Under the pieces are notes generated by a model, which was given only the letters and a program-made list of their open reading frames with translations, had not been told where the DNA came from and ran no database searches. Shown piece after piece: positions 32,136 to 39,355 of a DNA stretch of 46,919 nucleotides. The position numbers and the translations under genes were made by a program. The number at the start of each line of letters is the position of its first letter. Positions within the stretch are counted from its first letter, which is position 1. The DNA is taken from the NCBI RefSeq assembly GCF_006438915.1, contig NZ_RCZE01000024.1, positions 1 to 46,919 of the forward strand, written 5' to 3'. This DNA is from Pseudomonas arsenicoxydans (lineage in GTDB: Bacteria > Pseudomonadota > Gammaproteobacteria > Pseudomonadales > Pseudomonadaceae).

Positions 32136-32474
32136 CTACAAACAAAGCGCATTAGATTGGGCAGCAGCCATAATCACTTCCAGCTTCACCAATCGGGACA
32201 ACCGATAGTCACCCACGGTTGTGTGCAAAATACGCTTTTTTGAGCGGCCAGAAACTCCCAGGACATGGGATGGAGCCACCAGTACCGAGCGGCTTGCCCG
32301 AATAAATTGCGGAGCTCCCAGCTCTACACCCTCTACGCTGGTTTTATGCGGTAGAAACCACTCAACGCCACCGGGCAGCACGCCAATGACATATTTCTGC
32401 TCCGCTTTGATGATTGCAAATTCGGAAATATCCAATTCTCGATATTCGCGTCTACTCCAGCATCGTAGCCTCAT
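32136..32474 (-). CDS. Stand-alone LytTR-type DNA-binding protein
   Basis: 112 aa, GGGA 5 bases before ATG. Residues 15-105 follow the LytTR plan: FAIIKAEQKYVIGVLPGG (strands), HKTSVEGVE, then FIRASRSVLVAPSHVLGV (the conserved F-(I/L)-R-x-x-R-S block) and the closing GDYRLSRLVKLEVI. LytTR domains usually follow a receiver domain; here the receiver is missing. It probably regulates neighbouring genes, perhaps the Mrr gene 308 bases upstream in the opposite direction. Confidence 0.72.
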   Translation of the reverse strand: MRLRCWSRREYRELDISEFAIIKAEQKYVIGVLPGGVEWFLPHKTSVEGVELGAPQFIRASRSVLVAPSHVLGVSGRSKKRILHTTVGDYRLSRLVKLEVIMAAAQSNALCL

Positions 32475-32781
32475 ATCTTTCCCATATATGTAATGCAGGG
32501 CATGCCTCTTGCGACGTAAAACTTTATCGCTGGGGCTTAGCGTACAAAATTTTCCGAATTCTGTCGGCTCCCCAACTGGACGTTCGCGGTGAGTAAATGC
32601 ATGGTCTTAACCACCTATTTGCATCGCATTTGACCAATAAGTCTCGGGGCAATGATCGGCAGAGAACGACCAAAAACGGCCTCTGACCACGCTCAGGAAA
32701 CCGGGGCCGATTCACCAAATACAAAACAATACACAACCTTTAACATTCGCCCACGCCATCAACCTTGCGCTTGGAGTTGCA

Positions 32782-33711
32782 ATGTCCGTACCTACATACG
32801 ACCAGTTCATTGAGCCGATACTGCGCTACCTGGCAGCTACACCCGAAGGCGCGACAGCTCGTGACGCCCATGAAGCAGCTGCTGGGGCGCTAAACCTGTC
32901 GGAAACACAACGGCAAGAGCTGATTGCCAGCGGCCAGGCCACATACAAGAACCGTGCAGGCTGGGCCCATGACCGCCTCAAGCGCGCAGGCCTATCCACC
33001 AGCGCTAAGCGAGGCTATTGGAAGCTAACCGACGCAGGCATCACCTATGCTGCACAGCATCCCGACCCCCTTACTGCAAATAAGGTAGAACAGCTCGCTA
33101 TCGGTTTTATGGATGTAAAGCTCAAGGGTCCAACTGATGCCATCCCGCTCGACGGACAAGAGCAGGTTGCTCAGATAGCAGGCTCAGCCACTGTCAGCCC
33201 AGATGATCGGCTGGAGCAGGCATTGCGTGAGCTACGCGAAGCGACTGCAGCCGACCTACTGGACAACCTTCTGCAAGTCAGCCCTAATCGCTTCGAAGTC
33301 ATAGTGCTGGATGTACTGCACAGCCTTGGCTATGGCGCTAGCCGCAATGACTTGCAGCGCGTGGGCGGTAGCGGAGATGGCGGAATCGATGGGGTGATCT
33401 CGCTCGACAAGCTCGGACTGGAGAAGGTCTACGTCCAAGCCAAGCGCTGGCAAGGCACGGTTGGCCGCCCTGAGTTGCAAGCCTTCTACGGCGCACTTGC
33501 CGGGCAAAAGGCCAAGCGAGGTGTATTTATTACCACATCTGGCTTCACTGCCCAAGGCATCGACTTTGCCCGTTCAGTGGAGGGTATGGTGCTGGTTGAT
33601 GGCAGTCGGCTTGTTAATCTGATGATGGATCACGAAGTCGGAGTAACGTCGCGGCTGCTCAAGTTGCCGAAACTGGATAGCGACTACTTCGATGAAGAAC
33701 GAGGCTATTAA
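32782..33711 (+). CDS. mrr: Mrr-like type IV restriction endonuclease
   Basis: 309 aa. The N-terminal winged helix (YDQFIEPILRYLAATPEGAT ... RGYWKLTDAGITYA, residues 5-95) is the Mrr_N domain. The C-terminal PD-(D/E)xK domain has RFEVIVLDVLHSLGYG, GGSGDGGIDGVI (catalytic Asp), then VYVQAKRW (QAK motif) near residue 220 and TTSGFTAQGIDFA. Mrr proteins cut methylated DNA. A plasmid that also has a type III methylase must have a modification Mrr tolerates. It stands alone; the promoter was not resolved. Confidence 0.9.
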   Translation: MSVPTYDQFIEPILRYLAATPEGATARDAHEAAAGALNLSETQRQELIASGQATYKNRAGWAHDRLKRAGLSTSAKRGYWKLTDAGITYAAQHPDPLTANKVEQLAIGFMDVKLKGPTDAIPLDGQEQVAQIAGSATVSPDDRLEQALRELREATAADLLDNLLQVSPNRFEVIVLDVLHSLGYGASRNDLQRVGGSGDGGIDGVISLDKLGLEKVYVQAKRWQGTVGRPELQAFYGALAGQKAKRGVFITTSGFTAQGIDFARSVEGMVLVDGSRLVNLMMDHEVGVTSRLLKLPKLDSDYFDEERGY

Positions 33712-33799
33712 AGGGGTTTGAAGTCCAACGGAACGGGAACGTACGTTAGCGGCGACAACAATGTCTAAAAAGTCGATTAGTAGACAAAATCCTGAATAT

Positions 33800-33917
33800 T
33801 GCTATCAATTAAGGTGCACCAGGTGCAATGCCTGGGCATTAATTGATAGCATTCATGTTTGTGTTTTGCTATCATAATGGTAAGCGATCGCAGTGATCTT
33901 AGCTTAAAATGATAGCA
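33800..33917 (+). promoter_or_regulatory. 44-bp octamer array C
   Basis: TGCTATCA at 33800, TGATAGCA at 33844 (exact 44-bp step), TGCTATCA at 33867 and TGATAGCA at 33910 (66 bp from the second, 110 from the first). The last site overlaps the ribosome-site region of the gene starting at 33930, so occupancy should block it. No AGGATCA palindrome is present here. Confidence 0.65.
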
Positions 33918-33929
33918 AAAGGTGAGCCA

Positions 33930-34211
33930 ATGAAGACCGCCAATCCCGATACCACCACTCTCACCCTTCGCGACACCCCTTACACGCTCATTCAAACGGC
34001 CAAGCGTATCACTGGCAAAGCTACCGGTAGCCAAGCCTTCTTGGCGGGCATCGGCAAACTGGACGAATTAACAGACCAAGTTGCGGACCAGCGCGAAGAA
34101 ATACGCCGATTGCGTGAAAACCTGCGCCGCTCCCAACTGCTGTTGCAGCAGCTGGCCCCGCTGTGTCTCCAGGTGGCCGAAGTGGCGGGCCAAAAAGACC
34201 TGTTTGAGTGA
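33930..34211 (+). CDS. RHH-like/coiled-coil protein between two arrays, 93 aa
   Basis: Start taken at ATG 33930 (AAAGGTGAG upstream); the ATG at 33909 lies in an octamer. The N-terminus (TTLTLRDTPYTLIQTAKRIT) could be a ribbon-helix, followed by a strong coiled coil (LDELTDQVADQREEIRRLRE, then NLRRSQLLLQQLAPLCLQVA). It is flanked by array C (33800-33917) and array D (34218-34436), which is how centromere-binding proteins such as StbA- or ParR-like factors are often arranged. It is the simplest candidate for the octamer-binding protein and for autoregulation. The resemblance to those families is one of layout only. Confidence 0.7.
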   Translation: MKTANPDTTTLTLRDTPYTLIQTAKRITGKATGSQAFLAGIGKLDELTDQVADQREEIRRLRENLRRSQLLLQQLAPLCLQVAEVAGQKDLFE

Positions 34212-34217
34212 CGAGAT

Positions 34218-34436
34218 TGATAGCATAAAGTCCTGCAGGGCAGATCCGGACTGGCTATAAATGCTGTCATTCTTCAGATAGGGAAGCGCTGGGCGCTCCC
34301 CTTCCCCCGAGGCTGCGCGATAGCATTTTTTCGGGGGCAACTGCGGCCGCGGAATCAAATCTGATAGCAAAAAGGCAAAATAAACAGGATCAAAGATCCT
34401 AAATCGCTATACATATAGGATCAATGATCCTATAAT
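34218..34436 (+). promoter_or_regulatory. 44-bp octamer array D with double operator and promoter
   Basis: TGATAGCA 34218, TGCTGTCA 34262, CGATAGCA 34318, TGATAGCA 34362: steps 44, 56, 44. Then AGGATCAAAGATCCT (34386-34400) and AGGATCAATGATCCT (34417-34431), the second running into -10 TATAAT (34431-34436) with TATACA at -35 (34408-34413). It drives the HsdS-like mini-protein gene at 34507. Confidence 0.75.
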
Positions 34437-34506
34437 GTTTCTGTGGTGGCACGCAGAGAGCCACTCGTTTCTGAGAAGGCTAGTCGTTGCCATCGCGGGG
34501 AACGGG

Positions 34507-34794
34507 ATGAGACTTTCAGAGGTTGCGACTATCCGAACTAACTTTCCAGAGGCTCATTTCTGGCTGGTTAGACGGGGCTCAGCGAGTCGATGCGGTGAAC
34601 CAGGACGAGAGTTCAACCCCGAACACATCGGGATTCACGTACACCGCACCGATATTCTCTTGCCGGATTACCTTTTCTACGCGCTGGTTCATGTACACCA
34701 GCAGGGCTACTGGGAAAGGATGGCAAACGGAACGCTAAGTCTGGTCAATATCCGTGTTTCAGACGTTCGACGTATCGAGCTGTCGCCACGGTGA
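34507..34794 (+). CDS. HsdS-like mini specificity domain, 95 aa
   Basis: Start at ATG 34507 (GGGG and GGG upstream); the longer frame from 34435 would begin inside the promoter. The sequence MRLSEVATIRTNFPEAHFWL and then LLPDYLFYALVHVHQQGYWE, RMANGTLSLVNIRVSDVRRI resembles one half of a Methylase_S target-recognition domain. A full HsdS has two such domains and about 400 aa. There is no HsdM or HsdR nearby, so it may be a half-subunit that joins host enzymes and alters or blocks their specificity. It is under the tightly controlled array-D promoter, which would suit an entry-stage antirestriction function. Confidence 0.72.
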   Translation: MRLSEVATIRTNFPEAHFWLVRRGSASRCGEPGREFNPEHIGIHVHRTDILLPDYLFYALVHVHQQGYWERMANGTLSLVNIRVSDVRRIELSPR

Positions 34795-34858
34795 GTACGG
34801 GGGCCATTAGGCCCCCAGGCTCTACCAAAAATGATAATTCCCAGGATGGAGATTAAAA

Positions 34859-35410
34859 ATGATTCCAGTTGTAGATCTAGGCGCAACCACCAGTTTTGCG
34901 AGCAGCTATCCGATATTAACGGGGGTTGTGATCCTGGCTCTTGTGCTTCTTGCGTACTGCCTTTTTTGGGCTATCCGTAAGTACCCTAAGCACCTGGGAA
35001 AAATCCAATTCACATTGTTTGCTGCCTTTGTTGCCGTGGCTATTTTGGTGAACTGGGGCATGTTTAAGACTGAGCCTTCTATTCAGTCACAAATTGAGGC
35101 AGCCGTTCAGCAAGTCGAGCAGGTTTCGGAAAATGGTATTGAAATGGCAATGCTTAACGACAACCCGACACCGCGCCCAGGCGACAGAATTGCGTTTCAA
35201 GAAATCCAGGGCGAGCAATGCCGGTACTACGGAATTGTCCGACCAGCAGGCCATGTCGCGGTTAACCGCAGAACCTGCGCAGATAATACTCAGACTCTTA
35301 TCAGCCTGGACATTCCGCTAGATAAGGGAGTGGCGGGAGCTAGTGGCCTGAAGCATTACAGGGCTTACCTGCCGGGGCACGTAACTGTAAGGAACACCAA
35401 TGAAAATTGA
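34859..35410 (+). CDS. Membrane protein, 183 aa
   Basis: Two membrane helices (ILTGVVILALVLLAYCLFWA, about 19-40, and FTLFAAFVAVAILVNWGMF, about 51-70) followed by a soluble tail from residue 75 that begins as a coiled coil (SQIEAAVQQVEQVSENG) and has two Cys (GEQCRYYG, RRTCAD). The tail is likely periplasmic. Its end overlaps the next gene by 11 bases. No family recognised; it opens a series of small membrane and exported proteins. Confidence 0.75.
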   Translation: MIPVVDLGATTSFASSYPILTGVVILALVLLAYCLFWAIRKYPKHLGKIQFTLFAAFVAVAILVNWGMFKTEPSIQSQIEAAVQQVEQVSENGIEMAMLNDNPTPRPGDRIAFQEIQGEQCRYYGIVRPAGHVAVNRRTCADNTQTLISLDIPLDKGVAGASGLKHYRAYLPGHVTVRNTNEN

Positions 35411-35819
35411 TTTACCAAGCATTGAAGATCAGCAAGAGCTGATCTTTCAAGAGGCAACCAAAGAAGCTATTTCCCAGCTGGAAGCGAATTTGAACGCGCC
35501 GCGTTATCCCGTGCAGGATCTGGTAGACGAAAGCCTTTACCCCCGCACTCATTTGTTGCGGGAAAACGAGGGCTGGGAAGCCCCTGCCCCTGAAATCGTT
35601 AAAGCTTACTTCCGGCACTTTCAAAATCATTTCAGCGAGTACAACACGGATGTAAAGCTGGCAGTCCTCCTGGGCATGGTAGGAGGCGGTAACGACCGGC
35701 GCATTCGTGCATTTAAGGATGGCAGCAAGAAGACGCCCTACGGCGTCTGGAGGCGGTTTTTGGTCCTGACAGGGCGTGTGCCGCAAGAGATTATTCCCGT
35801 CCTGGGAATCATGCGTTAA
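35400..35819 (+). CDS. Hypothetical protein with possible HTH C-terminus, 139 aa
   Basis: Overlaps the membrane-protein gene by 11 bases. N-terminal helix rich in Glu and Gln (IEDQQELIFQEATKEAISQL). The C-terminal 60 residues (DVKLAVLLGMVGGGNDRRIR ... KKTPYGVWRRFLVLTGRVPQ) look like a small HTH domain similar in style to the TraT/XRE-like C-terminal domain of ICE proteins. It may bind DNA. A hairpin GACGC/GCGTC follows the stop. Confidence 0.68.
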   Translation: MKIDLPSIEDQQELIFQEATKEAISQLEANLNAPRYPVQDLVDESLYPRTHLLRENEGWEAPAPEIVKAYFRHFQNHFSEYNTDVKLAVLLGMVGGGNDRRIRAFKDGSKKTPYGVWRRFLVLTGRVPQEIIPVLGIMR

Positions 35820-35846
35820 GCCGACGCTAGAAGTCTGGCGTCCGGG

Positions 35847-35924
35847 GCTACATCGGTAGAGCGCTCATTGCCCATTTGAAAAAGATGACAGGGAAACAGT
35901 CGGTGAGCGCTCTACCAATGTAGC
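35847..35924. repeat. Long inverted repeat between genes
   Basis: Arms 35847-35867 and 35904-35924 are 21 bp (GCTACATCGGTAGAGCGCTCA) with 20 matches, separated by 36 bp. The inner part of the arm holds the palindrome AGCGCT. It could be a recombination or resolution site (a serine recombinase is encoded at 37156), or a folded RNA. There is no T run, so it is not a simple terminator. Confidence 0.6.
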
Positions 35925-35984
35925 TCTCGGCCAGAGGCACGGCGGATCGTGCCGTTTTGCAATCATTAGCAAGGAACTGAGCTC

Positions 35985-36554
35985 ATGAAAAAATCAGTAT
36001 TGGCATTTCTTACCGTCGCCTCGATGGATGCCTACGCCGTGAACATTCCCGTGGTGAATATGCTCGAGTTATGTACGGGGTACTTCCAGGGCGAGCCACA
36101 AGCCGTTGCCGCGTTTGATCGGCTCAAGGCCAATGGCGACATAGACCCAGTGAAGATGTGTGCGCAGGTCAAGGCCAGTGGCGAGCTGGACAAGCCGAAG
36201 CCCGAGGCAACGGCGCGGAGCTTTATGGCTGAGATTGCCAATGTAGACCCAGCCCAGGTCAGAGTCCTGGTGGACAGCGTTTCCACCTGGACGGCCATTG
36301 CTACCGCGACAGCTCCAGATGGCAAGACTTGTTCGTTCTCCATGATTCCGCCACCGGCAGGCGCTGGCTACGACGGGTGGTTGGTGGGGGCTATGGATTG
36401 CAAGAAACGCGGAAGCGGCGGGATTTCTATCATCGATCTCGGCGCAACCAAACAAGCGGAAGCGGACGCGGACGCCAAGAAGGCGGCAGCAGCGGCGGCA
36501 AAGATAAAGGCAGTGGCGGCGGCAGAGGCTGCGAAGGCGAAGGCTGGGCAATGA
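35985..36554 (+). CDS. Exported protein with Ala/Lys-rich tail, 189 aa
   Basis: Signal peptide MKKSVLAFLTVASMDAYA, then a domain with four Cys (LCTGYF, KMCAQV, KTCSFS, MDCKKR) and a tail of Ala, Lys and Glu (ADADAKKAAAAAAKIKAVAA). The DNA of the tail is a GC-rich run of repeats around GCGGCA, so length may vary. The exported Cys-pair domain recalls conjugation-associated periplasmic proteins; function unknown. Confidence 0.72.
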   Translation: MKKSVLAFLTVASMDAYAVNIPVVNMLELCTGYFQGEPQAVAAFDRLKANGDIDPVKMCAQVKASGELDKPKPEATARSFMAEIANVDPAQVRVLVDSVSTWTAIATATAPDGKTCSFSMIPPPAGAGYDGWLVGAMDCKKRGSGGISIIDLGATKQAEADADAKKAAAAAAKIKAVAAAEAAKAKAGQ

Positions 36555-36563
36555 CCTTGTAAT

Positions 36564-36691
36564 GGCTATCAGTTACCTATAGCCAAACGATTCCGCTGAT
36601 AGCTTTGCGTTATCGCTATCAAATTGTGTATTCACAATAGCTAAAAGATAGACTATCGTAGATGTTATCAAATCATTGCTATCTGATAGCG
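36564..36691. promoter_or_regulatory. Degenerate octamer cluster E
   Basis: GGCTATCA at 36564, TGATAGCT at 36597, CGCTATCA at 36614, and TGCTATC-TGATAGC back to back at 36677-36691 (palindrome GCTATCTGATAGC). Sites differ by one base from the octamer and do not keep the 44-bp step, so it may be a decayed array or another variant. Confidence 0.4.
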
Positions 36692-36718
36692 GACCAGCAC
36701 TGATAAGGAAGCCAAGCC

Positions 36719-37159
36719 ATGCAAGCATCGATCAAGAAACCGAGCTACACCGGGGCAATCATTTTCATCGCGATTTTTGGCGTCGGCGCATGGTTTGCGC
36801 TTCAAGGGATCGTGGACACTTTCTTCCTGGGGGCCGAGATTATCGGCATCACCAAATATGCGTTGATGTACTACGTGTTTTTTATGGTGATTTCGGCGGG
36901 CATTCTCATAATGTCCAGGGCAGCGCGAAAGGTCGGTATTTTTATGGCTCTATATCCCTTCGGCCTTGCCGCTATTTTCATAGCTGGTTTCTCAAGCATT
37001 GTTTCAAACCCCTCCCCCAACCCTAACCCTCTTTCAGATCAACTTGCAGCAATGCAGGTCTTTGGTGTCCATGCGTTCATTTGGTCTATCCCCGCTTTTG
37101 TGACTGGTTATTACATCGTTAAAGCCTTCCGTGAATCGCGTGAAGTCCGGTGTAAATGA
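36719..37159 (+). CDS. Polytopic membrane protein, 146 aa
   Basis: Four hydrophobic helices, near residues 11-31, 42-62, 68-92 and 118-138. A Pro/Asn run (SNPSPNPNPLSD) lies between helices 3 and 4. It overlaps the recombinase gene by ATGA, so the two are translated together. Unrecognised. It lies downstream of octamer cluster E. Confidence 0.72.
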   Translation: MQASIKKPSYTGAIIFIAIFGVGAWFALQGIVDTFFLGAEIIGITKYALMYYVFFMVISAGILIMSRAARKVGIFMALYPFGLAAIFIAGFSSIVSNPSPNPNPLSDQLAAMQVFGVHAFIWSIPAFVTGYYIVKAFRESREVRCK

Positions 37160-37782
37160 AAGCTCACATTTATTTAAGGGCATCGACAAAAGACCAGGAC
37201 GCAGACCGGGCTAAGGCCCAGTTACTAGAGTTCGCATCAAATAGCGGCTTTCAGGTCGTGGGAATCTATAGCGAGAACATTTCAGGAACGAAGCTCCAAA
37301 GGCCGCAGCTGATGAAGTTGCTAGCCGCCGCCGATCCAGGCGACGTGCTGCTGGTCGAGTCCATTGATCGCTTGTCCAGGCTCAGCCAAAGCGATTGGGC
37401 TCGCCTCAAGCAGATCCTGGCCGACAAGCAGCTTCGGTTGATCGTGGTGGATCTACCAACGACGCACCTACAGGCGGACAGCAGTATTACCGGACAGATA
37501 ATGGCCGTTATCAACGATATGTTGATTGACCTTACGTCCACCATGGCGCGTCTCGACCAGGAGAAACGAGTAGAGCGGATTCGCCAGGGGCTGGCGAATA
37601 AGCGGGCTCAGGATCCTGACTGGACGCCTCCAGGTAAGCAAAAGAACATCAAGCTATGGGAGTCAATAGAGCGCCTTTTAGCAAAGTTGCCAGAGGCGTC
37701 AGCCGATGAAATTGCGACGTTGGCAGGTTGCGGGGTCGCAACTGTCTACCGAGTAAAAAAAGAATTGAAGGGAAGTCTTTGA
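37156..37782 (+). CDS. Serine recombinase of resolvase type
   Basis: 208 aa. The catalytic Ser10 is in IYLRASTKDQ; DQDADRAKAQLLEF and the conserved LLVESIDRLSRLSQSDW block follow, as does the resolvase E helix (LTSTMARLDQEKRVERIRQG). The C-terminus is an HTH (ASADEIATLAGCGVATVYRV). It would act as a dimer resolvase or a site inverter. The partner site may be the inverted repeat at 35847-35924. It begins inside the membrane-protein gene (ATGA). Confidence 0.9.
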   Translation: MKAHIYLRASTKDQDADRAKAQLLEFASNSGFQVVGIYSENISGTKLQRPQLMKLLAAADPGDVLLVESIDRLSRLSQSDWARLKQILADKQLRLIVVDLPTTHLQADSSITGQIMAVINDMLIDLTSTMARLDQEKRVERIRQGLANKRAQDPDWTPPGKQKNIKLWESIERLLAKLPEASADEIATLAGCGVATVYRVKKELKGSL

Positions 37783-37783
37783 G

Positions 37784-37996
37784 ATGAGCAAACAAAGGAA
37801 AGCATTCATCACCATCGACGCGCAGGGCTGGTGGTTTCACTTTCACCAAAACTATGGCGGGTGGTTCTACAAGCCTTCGGGTTGGGTGCTTCGTTTAATA
37901 GCTAAGAGCCCTTGGATAATCGTAGTAGATACGTTCGGTGTGGACGATGGTGATCGTGTTCGGAGTTTAAATACGCTGCCTCGTAAAAAACATTAA
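37784..37996 (+). CDS. Hypothetical protein, 70 aa
   Basis: Starts 1 base after the recombinase stop. Aromatic-rich (GWWFHFHQNYGGWFYKPSGW) and basic, ending RSLNTLPRKKH. A single weakly hydrophobic stretch (VLRLIAKSPWIIVVDTFGV) may touch a membrane. Unrecognised; placement suggests co-transcription with the recombinase. Confidence 0.6.
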   Translation: MSKQRKAFITIDAQGWWFHFHQNYGGWFYKPSGWVLRLIAKSPWIIVVDTFGVDDGDRVRSLNTLPRKKH

Positions 37997-38015
37997 AGCG
38001 AAGGAGTCAAAGTGT

Positions 38016-38432
38016 ATGGAAGCTAATAATTTGAAGGCTATTGCCAAAGCGATATGTATTTGCGCTACATTCATCGCTACTCCAGCAAAAGCGGAATTCC
38101 AACTGCGCGATATAAGTGACGCAGTAGGACAGGTAAAAAAGGTTCTGCCGGGCAGTAGCAGCAGTTCCAGAAACAGTGCTAGTTACATTCCTCCTGGTAT
38201 GGGCATTACGTTGGATAATGGTCAACGGGCCAAAGCCTATGGCTTTGAATGCCAGCCTAATGAAAAACAGCCTTGCGGTTCGATCAAAGTTACAGCAGGG
38301 GCACATAAGGTAATGATCGTACCGGTTTCCGGTAAATCGTTTGAAGAAAAATGGACGTTCAAACGATTAGATGGAAACAATATGGTGGCTATTAGACCAG
38401 ATGGCACAATCTTGGAAGCAAATATTGAATAA
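38016..38432 (+). CDS. Exported hypothetical protein, 138 aa
   Basis: AAGGAG precedes the start region. Signal peptide NLKAIAKAICICATFIATPA KA, then a Ser-rich linker and a beta-rich domain (GMGITLDNGQRAKAYGFECQ). Two mature Cys (FECQ, QPCGS) could form a disulfide. Unrecognised. It is 10 bases before the next membrane-protein gene. Confidence 0.7.
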   Translation: MEANNLKAIAKAICICATFIATPAKAEFQLRDISDAVGQVKKVLPGSSSSSRNSASYIPPGMGITLDNGQRAKAYGFECQPNEKQPCGSIKVTAGAHKVMIVPVSGKSFEEKWTFKRLDGNNMVAIRPDGTILEANIE

Positions 38433-38441
38433 GGAGGTTGT

Positions 38442-38849
38442 ATGATAAGTCACAATGAACGGAATGATCCAAAGGCGATTATCGCGCTAGTGATTTTGTG
38501 TGCGCTTGTTGGTTATTTGGCGTTAAACGGCTTAGCAAAATTGATCGGTGTAGATGTAAACGCTGCTACAACGCTGGTTATGGGTGTCGGCTGCACTATT
38601 GCTTTACTAGGCATCGGGTTCTGGTCGCAAGCGTCTGATTCCTGGCCGTTAACCGTAGCCAACGTTTCGCCTATTGCCTTGGCAACATTCATTTTAGCCT
38701 TCAGCCCAACCCTAAACCAACTTGGCTCTATCGGGCCGGTGTGGGCAGACCTGGGCGTGAAGTGGTGGGGCAGTTTGTACACGCACTACGGCTTAGCCTT
38801 TGCGATCCTTTTGATTGGATACGGCTACTTCTATTTACGGCGCGATTGA
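38442..38849 (+). CDS. Membrane protein, 135 aa
   Basis: Strong AAGGAGG ribosome site. Four hydrophobic helices near residues 13-33, 43-62, 70-88 and 110-130, and a basic C-terminus (YFYLRRD). Unrecognised. The exported protein before it and this one may act together in the envelope. Confidence 0.72.
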   Translation: MISHNERNDPKAIIALVILCALVGYLALNGLAKLIGVDVNAATTLVMGVGCTIALLGIGFWSQASDSWPLTVANVSPIALATFILAFSPTLNQLGSIGPVWADLGVKWWGSLYTHYGLAFAILLIGYGYFYLRRD

Positions 38850-38865
38850 TATTGGTGAGGTGTGT

Positions 38866-39135
38866 ATGACTTTAATCACTACCCACGTTTTCCCTGAATT
38901 TCTTATCGAGGAACCTCTTGTTGACGGGGCAAGCTATGTAATAGCTGACCTCGGCCCGGATCATAGGCTTGATATTTTTAAGGAGCATCCAACGTACCGC
39001 GCTGAATCTGATTCCTGGGCATTCAATGACCGAAGCCGTAAGCGGACGGATGAAGATTTTTGGTTGCCAGAGCGCCGATACATTCAGTTGGTTGCCGCAA
39101 AAGGACTACGGCAGGAATTGGAATTCGATTTCTGA
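38866..39135 (+). CDS. Hypothetical acidic protein, 89 aa
   Basis: Start at ATG 38866 behind GGTGAGG; an upstream in-frame ATG lies inside the previous gene. Soluble and acidic (MTLITTHVFPEFLIEEPLVD ... LRQELEFDF). The stop lies 2 bases before the first octamer of array F. Unrecognised. Confidence 0.65.
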   Translation: MTLITTHVFPEFLIEEPLVDGASYVIADLGPDHRLDIFKEHPTYRAESDSWAFNDRSRKRTDEDFWLPERRYIQLVAAKGLRQELEFDF

Positions 39136-39137
39136 AG

Positions 39138-39189
39138 TGCTATCAATTTGCCGATCGAGCGCCGGCGCCGATCGGCCTTTCTGCTATCA
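39138..39189. promoter_or_regulatory. 44-bp octamer array F, left part
   Basis: TGCTATCA at 39138 and 39182 (step 44). The IS21 element was inserted 5 bases beyond the second site. The right part is at 41807-41858. Together they are a reverse-complement copy of array B, without its promoter. Confidence 0.75.
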
Positions 39190-39355
39190 ATCCGTGTTGG
39201 CGCTGATTGAAAACTGACCCACCCTGCCGATTGAAAATTGACCCAGGACGGATTGCTGATTTCTGTCCCAGCAATTGTGGATAAGCTTAGCAGCAGTGTT
39301 CCGATTAAAGACGCATCAAGCCCCACCGCATGCAGCAGGGCATTTATGGTGCGGA

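Noticed and set aside
34435..34506. Longer start for the HsdS-like protein (119 aa)
   Set aside because: That start overlaps the end of the -10 box, so it could not be in the transcript from the array-D promoter.
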